A stretch of 64,000 bases of DNA, taken from positions 124,001-188,000 of the forward strand of contig JADZEK010000147.1 of NCBI GenBank assembly GCA_020850595.1, written 5' to 3'. Numbering within the stretch: position 1 is the first letter of the stretch; every line of letters begins with the position of its first letter. The translations under genes were made by a program, and so were the position numbers. Shown piece by piece: positions 56,126-64,000 of the stretch. The DNA comes from Anaerolineales bacterium (GTDB lineage Bacteria; Chloroflexota; Anaerolineae; Anaerolineales; UBA6663). Under the pieces are notes generated by a model. That model saw only the letters and a list, made by a program, of their open reading frames with translations, ran no database searches and was not told the origin of the DNA.

Positions 56126-58103
56126 CACAGACGTAAGCGGCGGGCCGGCCGCCCACCAGCTCGCGCCCAGCCAGCAGCGGCACGGGCGAGGCGGCCTTGG
56201 ATGACTTGAGCGCCGTCACCTGGAACGGCCGGTAGGGGTGCGTCACCACGCCTAGCAGGGCGCGCGTGGCCGGGTCGGCCGGGTCGCCGACCAGCGCCAC
56301 TTCGCGCGGCCCGCCCAGCCGGAAGGTGAGCGCGATCAGCCATTGGGCGAAGCCGCTGGGGTACTGGCTCAGGACGGGTTGCACGCTCGTCAGGGCGGCG
56401 TCGGCGGCCTCGGCGAAGCGAGACGCGCCGCTGTAGGCAGCCAGCTTGAGCAGCGCCGTCACGGCCATGGCGCTACCGGAGGGGGTGGCGTTGTCTTGAA
56501 TATCCTTTGGGCGCGTCACCAGGGTTTCGTGGTCGTCGCTGGTGTCGAAGAACCCGCCACGCGGATCGGCAAAGTGGTCGAGCGCAGAAGCAAGGAGGGC
56601 TTCGACCGTGGTGTAGTAGGCCGGGTCGAAGGTCGTTTCGTAGAGGGCCAGCAGCCCTTCGGCCAGGTTGGCGTAGTCTTCCAGGTAGGCATTGAGCTTG
56701 GCCGCGCCGTTGCGCCACGAGCGATACAGACGGCCATCGGCCCGGCGCAGCACCGTGAGCGCGAAGTTGGCGTTTGCCACGGCTGCCTGCCGGTAGTCGG
56801 CGCGGTCGAGCACGCGCCCGGCTTCGGCCAGGGCGGCCAGCATTAGCCCATTCCAACCAGCCAGCACCTTGTCGTCGCGGCCGGGATGCACGCGCCGGGC
56901 GCGCAGGTCGAAAAGCACGGCCCGCGCCGCCGCCAGCCGCGCCGCGACCTCGGCCGCGGGCAGATCGAAACGCGCGGCCAGGTCGTCCACGTCCAGCGCC
57001 GCGAACAAGATATTCTGCCCCTCGAAGTTGCCCTGAGGCGTAACGCCATAGGCGGCCTTGAACAGCGCCGCGCCGGCCCCCAAGGCGGCGTCTAGCTCAG
57101 GTTCGCTCCAGGTGAAGAATCGGCCTTCGTGCCCGTCTGAGTCGGCGTCCTGCGAGGAATAGAAGCCGCCCGCCGGGTCGGTCATCTCACGCAGCACGTA
57201 GTCCAGTATTTCCTCGGTGACGCGCCGGTAGGCGGCCGTGCCAGTCAATTGGTAGGCATGGAGATAGACGCGGGCCAACTGCGCGTTGTCGTAGAGCATC
57301 TTCTCGAAGTGCGGCACCAGCCAGCGCGCGTCGGTGGCGTAGCGGTGAAAACCGCCGCCGAGCTGGTCGTACAGGCCGCCGCGCGCCATGCTGGTGAGGG
57401 TCTTGGTGGCAAGCTCCAGCGGCGTGGCCTCGCCGGTGAGTAGATGCGCCCTGAGCAGGAACTCCAGCGTCATCGGCTGGGGAAACTTGGGCGCCCCGCC
57501 CCAACCGTGGTCGTTCCAATCGAACGCGCGCCAAAGGCTCTGCACGGCGGCGCGCACGGTGTCGAGCGAGAGCGTGTCGGCGGCGGGCGGCAAGCCGAGC
57601 AGTTCGCCCTGGCGCACGTGGTTCAAAACCTCGGCCGCGCTCTTGAGCACCGTTTCGCGCCGGTCGCGCCAGGCGTCGGTCAGCCCTTGCAGCACCTGCC
57701 GGAAGGCCGGCATGCCTTGCACCGGGCGCGGGGGGTAATACGTGCCGCCATAGAACGGCGCGCCGGCGGGCGTGAGGAACACGCTCATCGGCCAGCCGCC
57801 GTGCCCAGTCAGCGCCACCACAGCCTGCATATAGATCGAGTCCAGGTCGGGGCGTTCCTCGCGGTCTACTTTGATGTTGATGAAGTGCTGGTTCATCAGC
57901 GCGGCGGTGGCCGGGTCTTCAAACGATTCGTGCGCCATGACGTGGCACCAGTGGCAGGCCGCGTAACCGATAGAGAGGAAGATTGGCTTGTCCTCAGCCT
58001 GCGCGCGCGCCAGGGCCTCCGGCCCCCAGGGGAACCAATCCACCGGGTTGTGTTGGTGCTGCAAGAGGTAGGGCGAGGTCTCAGCGGCGAGGCGATTGGG
58101 CAT
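56049..58103 (-). CDS. thioredoxin domain-containing protein (YyaL/DUF255 family)
   Basis: [61 protein letters not shown]. Confidence 0.95.
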   Translation of the reverse strand: MPNRLAAETSPYLLQHQHNPVDWFPWGPEALARAQAEDKPIFLSIGYAACHWCHVMAHESFEDPATAALMNQHFINIKVDREERPDLDSIYMQAVVALTGHGGWPMSVFLTPAGAPFYGGTYYPPRPVQGMPAFRQVLQGLTDAWRDRRETVLKSAAEVLNHVRQGELLGLPPAADTLSLDTVRAAVQSLWRAFDWNDHGWGGAPKFPQPMTLEFLLRAHLLTGEATPLELATKTLTSMARGGLYDQLGGGFHRYATDARWLVPHFEKMLYDNAQLARVYLHAYQLTGTAAYRRVTEEILDYVLREMTDPAGGFYSSQDADSDGHEGRFFTWSEPELDAALGAGAALFKAAYGVTPQGNFEGQNILFAALDVDDLAARFDLPAAEVAARLAAARAVLFDLRARRVHPGRDDKVLAGWNGLMLAALAEAGRVLDRADYRQAAVANANFALTVLRRADGRLYRSWRNGAAKLNAYLEDYANLAEGLLALYETTFDPAYYTTVEALLASALDHFADPRGGFFDTSDDHETLVTRPKDIQDNATPSGSAMAVTALLKLAAYSGASRFAEAADAALTSVQPVLSQYPSGFAQWLIALTFRLGGPREVALVGDPADPATRALLGVVTHPYRPFQVTALKSSKAASPVPLLAGRELVGGRPAAYVCVNFACRLPVTEPAALAEQLAAPPPA

Positions 58104-58212
58104 GGGGCACCAGTCCTGTGTGGGGCTTCCCGTCCATGGCCATCTCAACGACGGCGGCGGGACAATAAGACGCGAGATGGCCAGGCACGGCGCAGCACGA
58201 ACCCGCGCCGAA

Positions 58213-59532
58213 CTACGGCGCCGCGGTGGGCTGAGGGTCGGGCGCAGCGGCCCGTGAGCGGCTGGGGTGCGGCAGGCTGAGCGCCAGCAGCGCCGCGCCA
58301 AGCGTACCCGCAATGGTGACGGCGAACAGCACCGGGTACGAGGTCTGCTCGAGCAAATAGCCGCCCACGATCGGCGCCACAATGGTAAGACCCGCGAGAG
58401 TATTGGTCAGCCCCATGTAGGTGGAGCGCTGGCCGGGGGCCGCGATGGCAAGGATGAAGGTGTTGAAGCCGAGCATGTAACTGCCCTCGAACAGACCGAG
58501 CAGCAGGTACAGCAGCGGATAAGCGACGCCAACGGCCGCGCCAAACACGCCGAAGTAGCACAACAGGGCGATGGCCGGGGCGGCGCAGGCGGCCCAGGTG
58601 ACGATCTGCACGACGCGCTGCGGCCCGAAGCGGTCGGCCACGGGGCCAAGCACCAGGCCCGCCAGCACGCTGCCGGCGGTGGCCGCCCCGGCAAACAGCC
58701 CAAGCGCCGCCGGGGGCAACCGCAGCACATCGGTGGCGTAGACGACGTAAAAGCTGGCGGCTAGCCCGCCCAACCCACTCAGGACACGCACGAGCGCGAT
58801 CTTCCGGTAGGACGAGTCGCTCCGCCACAGGCTCGCCAGCACCGGCACGAAAGCGCGCAGACTGGTGGTGGGCGCGGCCGCGGGCACGCCGTCCACCTCC
58901 GGCACTTCGACGAGCAGCAGGCAGCCGAGGGAAGAGATGGCGAAGCCCACGCAGGCCAGTCCGAAGATCGCCGCATAGTTGTACGGGAAGACCGGGCCGT
59001 TGGGGCCAAGCAGGGCTTGCAGGATGGGGGTCGCGGCGACAGCCGCTAGGCCGGTGAGCACCTGCCCCACGCCGAACAGCCGCCCGCGCCGGTGAACCGG
59101 CACGGCCTTGCCGAACAGATCCCAGTAGGCGAGCGCTACCAGCGCGTCGGTGAAGCGGAAGATGATGATCGCCAGCAAGAACAGCAGGAGGGTGAGGGAG
59201 GCGTAGCGTGTGCCGCCCAGGGCGATCCACAGTACGAACAACACAAACGCCGGCCGCCCGACCAACTGCCAGGTCATCATGATCGGATACTTGCGCGGCT
59301 TGTCGCTCAGGTAGTGGGCGGCAAAGAGCTGCGGCAGAAGCCAACCGCCCCCCCACAGCGACGAAATCGCGCCGATCAACACTTTATTGTCGGTCAACTG
59401 ATCGGCGAAGGCCGGCAGCGTGGTGGTCATGTTGGCGAAGATCAGGCCGATGCCAAAGCCGACGTAGTCGGCGAGAATCGCGAAGGTATTGCGGCGCAGA
59501 TGGCGCTGGCGGAGATGGTCGGAGGTGGACAT
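58213..59532 (-). CDS. MFS transporter
   Basis: ~12 TM helices; [58 protein letters not shown]. Confidence 0.85.
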   Translation of the reverse strand: MSTSDHLRQRHLRRNTFAILADYVGFGIGLIFANMTTTLPAFADQLTDNKVLIGAISSLWGGGWLLPQLFAAHYLSDKPRKYPIMMTWQLVGRPAFVLFVLWIALGGTRYASLTLLLFLLAIIIFRFTDALVALAYWDLFGKAVPVHRRGRLFGVGQVLTGLAAVAATPILQALLGPNGPVFPYNYAAIFGLACVGFAISSLGCLLLVEVPEVDGVPAAAPTTSLRAFVPVLASLWRSDSSYRKIALVRVLSGLGGLAASFYVVYATDVLRLPPAALGLFAGAATAGSVLAGLVLGPVADRFGPQRVVQIVTWAACAAPAIALLCYFGVFGAAVGVAYPLLYLLLGLFEGSYMLGFNTFILAIAAPGQRSTYMGLTNTLAGLTIVAPIVGGYLLEQTSYPVLFAVTIAGTLGAALLALSLPHPSRSRAAAPDPQPTAAP

Positions 59533-59693
59533 GTGGCCCTCGGCTGGGGCGCGGACCAGCCGCGCTGCGGGCATTATAGCTGAGGCGGGGTGACGAGACG
59601 GGTGCGACTGGAGCAATCGGCCAAAGCGCTCCGGTGGCCCATGCGGCTAAAGGCGGCCCTGAGCTATACTGCGGGCCTCGCGAGCCTTAGCCC

Positions 59694-60101
59694 ATGCGCG
59701 CCCGGCCCCCCACCCTGCCACGAAGCTGTTCGCCCGGACTAGCCGCCCTGACCCTACTGCTGGCGGCCAGCCTGGCGTGCCAAACGCTGCGCCCCATGAG
59801 CGCGCAGGAGCAGTTCATTCAGGGCACCTGGGGCTGGGGGCAAGACTTCGGCGACGGCCACGGCAGCTACCTGACCTGGACTTTTGCGGCCGGCAGCTTC
59901 ACGGTGGAGGGCTACCCCCCGCTGCACCAAACCGGCCGCTATGCCGTCTCTGACAGCACGAACGACACGCTCACGCTGGCGCTGACCGATCAGTCGGGCG
60001 ATTGGGGCACGGCCGACAGGGCAGTGATCGTCGTCATTGACGAGGCGGCCGGCTCCCTCACGATTGAAAACAACGGGCCGTACAACCGCGTGACGCCATA
60101 G
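59694..60101 (+). CDS. hypothetical lipoprotein
   Basis: LAALTLLLAASLACQTLRPMS lipobox. Confidence 0.55.
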   Translation: MRARPPTLPRSCSPGLAALTLLLAASLACQTLRPMSAQEQFIQGTWGWGQDFGDGHGSYLTWTFAAGSFTVEGYPPLHQTGRYAVSDSTNDTLTLALTDQSGDWGTADRAVIVVIDEAAGSLTIENNGPYNRVTP

Positions 60102-60107
60102 CGCCGT

Positions 60108-61472
60108 CTACGGGCTGACATGCACCTTGAAGAACTCCTCGGTGCGGAAGGCCGCGGCGGCGATCACCTCGGCCACGGTGGCGCGGCCGTAGAAGGCCCG
60201 CTGCATCTCGTCGTCCATGACCTCTTCGATTTCGTTCCAATTGGGGTGAGGCGGCAGCGGCCAGGCGCTGGCGAGCGCATTCACGAATACCTGGGCGCTG
60301 GCGGGCCGCTGGATGGGGTCCAGGAAGGCTGGCGACTCGGCCACGCTGATGAGCGACGGCCCCACCCGGCCGGTGCGCGCCAGCAGGGTCTGCCCCGCGG
60401 CCGACGCGGCAAACTCAATGAAGCGCCAGGCGGCGGCCGGGTCGGGCGCGGCAGACGTGACACAGTAACCATCGCTGGTGAGCAGGTTGGTGTGGCGGCC
60501 CTTGTAGGAGGGGATGGGCGCTACGTCCCAATCGAGGGCGGCGGCGGCGCGGTAAGCGGCCACGCCGCGCCGGCTGTTGAGGTACAGGCCCAGCCGGCCG
60601 TTGATGAAGCGACTCTCACTGCTCTCAGCGGACTCGGCGGCGGCGTCCGGAGCGAGGTGGTGGGTTACTTGCAGGTCGGCCAGCCATTGCAGGGCCGCCG
60701 GACCCGGCGGCAAGTTCAACTCCAAGCGGCGCGGCAACAGCACGTTGTCCACAACAGTCACCTGGCGCTGCCACAGGTACGCGATGAGGCCCGCAAAGGT
60801 CACCTCCGTGCCGAAACCGTACACATCCGTCACGCCGTCACCGTCAGTGTCGCGGGTGAGCGCCTGCGCCGCGACCAGGAAGTCGTCCCAACTCCAGCGC
60901 GCCGTGGGGTAAGCCAGACCGGCCTGATCGAACAATGCCCGGTTGTAGTAGAGCACCTGGCCCGAGGCCGACTGCGGCAGGCAAACCAGCGTGCGGCCGT
61001 GGTAGTAGGGCGTGAGCGCGAGGCGGTAGAAGTCGGTGGTCGAGAGGACGGCGCTGGCTGCCAGGTAGGGGGCGAGGGGTGTGAGCAGGCCGCGGGACTC
61101 AAACTCATAGAAGCGCTTGTAGTTGACCAGCACTACGTCGGCGGGCGTGCCGGCGGTGAAGTCGGCGGTCAGGCGGCGCTCGTAGTCAAGTTGGGTGGCG
61201 ACCGGGATCAGCTCAACCTGGGCGGCCGGGTCGAGTTGGCGGTACGCGGCGACCAGGTCTTGATAGGCTTGCAGGTCGGCCGGATCGCCGTAGACCATGA
61301 ACGTGAGCGCCGGGCCGTGTGGGGCGGGGCTGCCTGGCGGGGCGGTGACACCGGGCGCGGTGGCGGAGGGAGCCGGGCCGCCGCAGGCCGCCAGCAGCGC
61401 CACGACCAGGAGCCAGGGCGCGCCGCGTTGGCCCAAGCATGGCCGCAGATGACCCAACCGAGTAGCACGCAC
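60108..61472 (-). CDS. ABC transporter sugar-type extracellular solute-binding protein
   Basis: LVVALLAACGGPAPS lipobox; FMVYGDPADLQAYQDLVAAYRQLDPAAQVELIPV...PADVVLVNYKRFYEFESRGLLTPLAPYL; GTG start at 61472 suggested, ORF extends to 61520. Confidence 0.87.
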   Translation of the reverse strand: MRATRLGHLRPCLGQRGAPWLLVVALLAACGGPAPSATAPGVTAPPGSPAPHGPALTFMVYGDPADLQAYQDLVAAYRQLDPAAQVELIPVATQLDYERRLTADFTAGTPADVVLVNYKRFYEFESRGLLTPLAPYLAASAVLSTTDFYRLALTPYYHGRTLVCLPQSASGQVLYYNRALFDQAGLAYPTARWSWDDFLVAAQALTRDTDGDGVTDVYGFGTEVTFAGLIAYLWQRQVTVVDNVLLPRRLELNLPPGPAALQWLADLQVTHHLAPDAAAESAESSESRFINGRLGLYLNSRRGVAAYRAAAALDWDVAPIPSYKGRHTNLLTSDGYCVTSAAPDPAAAWRFIEFAASAAGQTLLARTGRVGPSLISVAESPAFLDPIQRPASAQVFVNALASAWPLPPHPNWNEIEEVMDDEMQRAFYGRATVAEVIAAAAFRTEEFFKVHVSP

Positions 61473-61504
61473 CTCGGCATTATAACGCCCCCGATACGCC
61501 ATGC

Positions 61505-61510
61505 TATACT
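61505..61510 (+). promoter_or_regulatory. candidate -10 element TATACT, 8 nt before ATG
   Basis: atgcTATACTccgccgccATG. Confidence 0.4.
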
Positions 61511-61518
61511 CCGCCGCC

Positions 61519-62436
61519 ATGACTTCTAGGACACTACAAGCGTGGGGGGCGGGCTGTGGGTATCAACTGCTGCTGCGGCTGGGCATAGGGCTGCTGCTGG
61601 TGGTGGTGACGTTCGGCTGCGTGCTGATCGTTACGGTGCTGCCGCTGCCGGCAGGCGTGGAACGCGAAGCGGTGGCCGCCATCGCGTTGGTGCTCGGGGT
61701 GCTGTTTGTGGTGGCCCTGGCCCTGGCCGGGGCGGCAGGGCTGATCATCTGGCGGGCGCGCCAACTGGACGCGGCTTTTGCGCCGCTGGGGCTGGCGGGA
61801 CGCATGTTCTCGCTCAACGGGCGGCAGTATCACGGCGTGGTCGGCGGCCGGCAGGTGGATGTGTACTATTCGCGTGGGCCCACGCTGGATATTTACGTCG
61901 GCACGCCGCTGCTGACGCGCTTATCGGCGGCGCGGCGCGACCGGGTGGGCCAGGCGCTGGCGGGTCTGCTCAACCGCCAACCGCTGGCGCTCGACGACGC
62001 CCACATGAGCGAGGTGGCGCTGTACGCGACGGATGAGGCCTGGGCACGGCAGGCGCTGAACGACGCGCGCGTGCGCGACCAACTACTGCGCCTGACCGAC
62101 GATCAGGCCCCCGGCGTGGGCCGTTTCGAGATAAGGCAGGTGCTGCTCCAGCCGGAGGCGCTACTGTTCCGCGTCCATCATGTGCGCACGGCAGGGATCA
62201 CGGCAGAGGCGGTGCGCGAATGGCTCGACCGGCTGGCGGCGCTGCTGCGGCTACTGGAGGGGGCCGCGCCGCCAACGGTGACTGAGCCGGCCAGCGCCAT
62301 GGAGCGCACGCTGCGATCGGACCGCGGCGGCCTGTTTTCGCGCGGGCTGATCATCGGCCTGGCCGTGCTGGGCGTGTTCCTGGTGTGCCTGACAGGAGCA
62401 GCGATCGTTGGCGCGCTGACGGCCGGCGCGCCCTAG
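61519..62436 (+). CDS. hypothetical membrane protein
   Basis: Two N-terminal TM helices, soluble middle, C-terminal TM. Confidence 0.65.
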   Translation: MTSRTLQAWGAGCGYQLLLRLGIGLLLVVVTFGCVLIVTVLPLPAGVEREAVAAIALVLGVLFVVALALAGAAGLIIWRARQLDAAFAPLGLAGRMFSLNGRQYHGVVGGRQVDVYYSRGPTLDIYVGTPLLTRLSAARRDRVGQALAGLLNRQPLALDDAHMSEVALYATDEAWARQALNDARVRDQLLRLTDDQAPGVGRFEIRQVLLQPEALLFRVHHVRTAGITAEAVREWLDRLAALLRLLEGAAPPTVTEPASAMERTLRSDRGGLFSRGLIIGLAVLGVFLVCLTGAAIVGALTAGAP

Positions 62437-62446
62437 AACCACGACC

Positions 62447-63475
62447 ATGCAGCCCCCGCGCTCGGTCATTCGCGCGCCCGAACTGGCCCCGGGGGAGTGG
62501 CTGAACACGCCGCGCCCGCTGACGCTGGCCGAGCAGCGCGGCCGGGCAGTGCTGGCGCATATCTGGGACTACACCTGCATCAACTGCGTGCGAACACTGC
62601 CGTATGTCACGGCCTGGCAGCGGGCGTATGGGCAAGGCCCCGTAACGTTTATCGGCATTCACACGCCGGAGTTCGAGTTCGCCCGCGAGCGCCGCAAGGT
62701 GGCGGCGGCGCTGGCGCAATACGGCGTCACGTATCCCGTGCTGCTCGACAACGACCTGCGCAACTGGGAGGCTTTCGCCAACCGCTATTGGCCGACGACC
62801 TACTTGATTGACGCGGCCGGTTACATCCGCTACCAGCACGCGGGCGAGGGCCAGTACGCCGAAACCGAGGCGGCCCTGACGGCGCTGATGGCTGAGGCCG
62901 GAGACAAGCCGGAGGCCGCGCCCGTCGGGGTGCTGCGCGAGGAAGACCGGCCGGGGGCGGTGTGTTTCCGAGTCACGCCGGAACTTCAGGCTGGGTTTGC
63001 GCGCGGGGTGCTGGGCAACCGAGAAGGCTACGCGCCACGCCAACTGCCGGTCATTTATCGGCTACCCGCGGCGGCCGAGCAGCAAGACGGCTATTTCTAC
63101 GTGGAGGGCACATGGCAGGCGGGCCGCGAGTACCTGGCCCTAGCGGGCGAGCAGGGCGTGATTGAGCTGCCGTATCATGCCGCCGGCGCTAACGCAGTGC
63201 TGGCCCCGAGCGGCGACCCGGTGGAACTGCGACTCGACTTGAAAGCGCCGGTGAGTCTAGACGTGTACCAGGATGGCGCGCCGCTGGACGGACTGCACGC
63301 GGGGGCCGATATTGGGTGGAACGCGGACGGGCAAAGTGTGCTGGTGGTAGACCAGCCGCGCATGTACGCGCTCACCCGCAACCCCGATGCGCGACCCCAC
63401 CGGCTGCGACTGGAGGCGGCGGGGCGCGGGCTGGCGCTGTTCTCGTTTTCGTTTTCCACCTGCGTGAAGGCTTAG
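62447..63475 (+). CDS. redoxin/thioredoxin-like protein (DipZ/TlpA type)
   Basis: AVLAHIWDYTCINCVRTLPYVTAWQRAYG...FIGIHTPEFEFARE; WPTTYLIDAAGYIRYQHAGEGQY. Confidence 0.9.
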   Translation: MQPPRSVIRAPELAPGEWLNTPRPLTLAEQRGRAVLAHIWDYTCINCVRTLPYVTAWQRAYGQGPVTFIGIHTPEFEFARERRKVAAALAQYGVTYPVLLDNDLRNWEAFANRYWPTTYLIDAAGYIRYQHAGEGQYAETEAALTALMAEAGDKPEAAPVGVLREEDRPGAVCFRVTPELQAGFARGVLGNREGYAPRQLPVIYRLPAAAEQQDGYFYVEGTWQAGREYLALAGEQGVIELPYHAAGANAVLAPSGDPVELRLDLKAPVSLDVYQDGAPLDGLHAGADIGWNADGQSVLVVDQPRMYALTRNPDARPHRLRLEAAGRGLALFSFSFSTCVKA

Positions 63476-63480
63476 GACGA

Positions 63481-64000
63481 ATGCTGCGAACCCCCATTCT
63501 TTATCTTTCACAGGCGGGCTGGGCGCGGCGCATCGTGACCCGGGTGGGGCCGGCACGGCGCATGGCCAACCGCTTCGTGGCGGGCGAGACGGCCGCCGAA
63601 GCCGTGCGCACTATCCAGCAACTCAACGCCCTTAACATCAATGCCACGCTCGATCACCTGGGCGAGAGCGTGACCAGCGAGCGCGAGGCCGAGCGCGCCG
63701 CCGATGACTATGTGCATGTGCTGGAGCGCATCGGCGCGGCCGGGGCGCGCTCCAACGTCTCGCTGAAGCTGACGCAGTTCGGTTTGGATTTGAGCGAGGA
63801 TTTCTGCACGGCCAACACGCGCCGGGTGGTGGCAGCGGCGCAAGCGGGCGACAACTTTGTGCGGATTGACATGGAGGGCACGCCGCACACCGACCGCACC
63901 TTGCGCGTGCTGCGGGCGCTGCACGCCGAGTTTGAGAACGTGGGGCTGGTGGTGCAGGCGTACCTGTACCGCACGGCTACAGACGTGGAAGCGCTGATTG
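63481..64000 (+). CDS. proline dehydrogenase, partial at window edge
   Basis: INATLDHLGESVTSEREAERAADDYVHVLERI...NVSLKLTQFGLDLSEDF...FVRIDMEGTPHTDRTL. Confidence 0.9.
   Translation, partial: MLRTPILYLSQAGWARRIVTRVGPARRMANRFVAGETAAEAVRTIQQLNALNINATLDHLGESVTSEREAERAADDYVHVLERIGAAGARSNVSLKLTQFGLDLSEDFCTANTRRVVAAAQAGDNFVRIDMEGTPHTDRTLRVLRALHAEFENVGLVVQAYLYRTATDVEALI

Noticed and set aside
1-64000. tRNA/rRNA genes
   Set aside because: No tRNA- or rRNA-like sequence recognised by eye; tRNAscan/Infernal would be needed to exclude them.

Overview
High-GC bacterial chromosomal window, about 60 genes. Gene content and protein style suggest a Chloroflexota/Anaerolineae-like organism (inference). Recognisable blocks: (i) sucCD at the left edge; (ii) a glycosyltransferase/NHL protein, a pseudouridine synthase, sigma/anti-sigma and an ScpB with a very long acidic extension (1.7-8.6 kb); (iii) an exopolysaccharide/O-antigen block with a GH-O-antigen ligase fusion, NDP-sugar epimerase/decarboxylase, a second O-antigen ligase, GtrA and a GT4 glycosyltransferase (11-18.4 kb); (iv) a visibly lower-GC ~3.7 kb island (18.4-22.2 kb) bracketed by a ~100 bp direct repeat of the glycosyltransferase 3' end. 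The island carries a MauE-like membrane protein, a Tat-signal protein with a Cys-rich C-terminus that is split by an IS1-like element with 21 bp inverted repeats and an 8 bp target duplication, and a small membrane protein; (v) housekeeping and envelope genes (22.4-37 kb); (vi) a large sugar-acid catabolic cluster (37.3-53.6 kb) with GH28, a DUF5060/DUF4038 glycosidase, two enolase-superfamily enzymes, an Fe-S hydro-lyase (fumarase/tartrate dehydratase-like), a second SucCD-like pair and a 2-oxoacid dehydrogenase E1ab/E2; (vii) DUF4399, thioredoxin-domain (DUF255), MFS, ABC solute-binding, redoxin and proline dehydrogenase genes (55-64 kb). The most interesting candidate is the low-GC island: removing the IS plus one TSD restores a single in-frame 233-codon Tat-exported Cys-rich protein next to a MauE-like protein, which suggests an undescribed secreted disulfide-rich peptide (bacteriocin-like) system. 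All family assignments are by reading the translations; no database searches were run.
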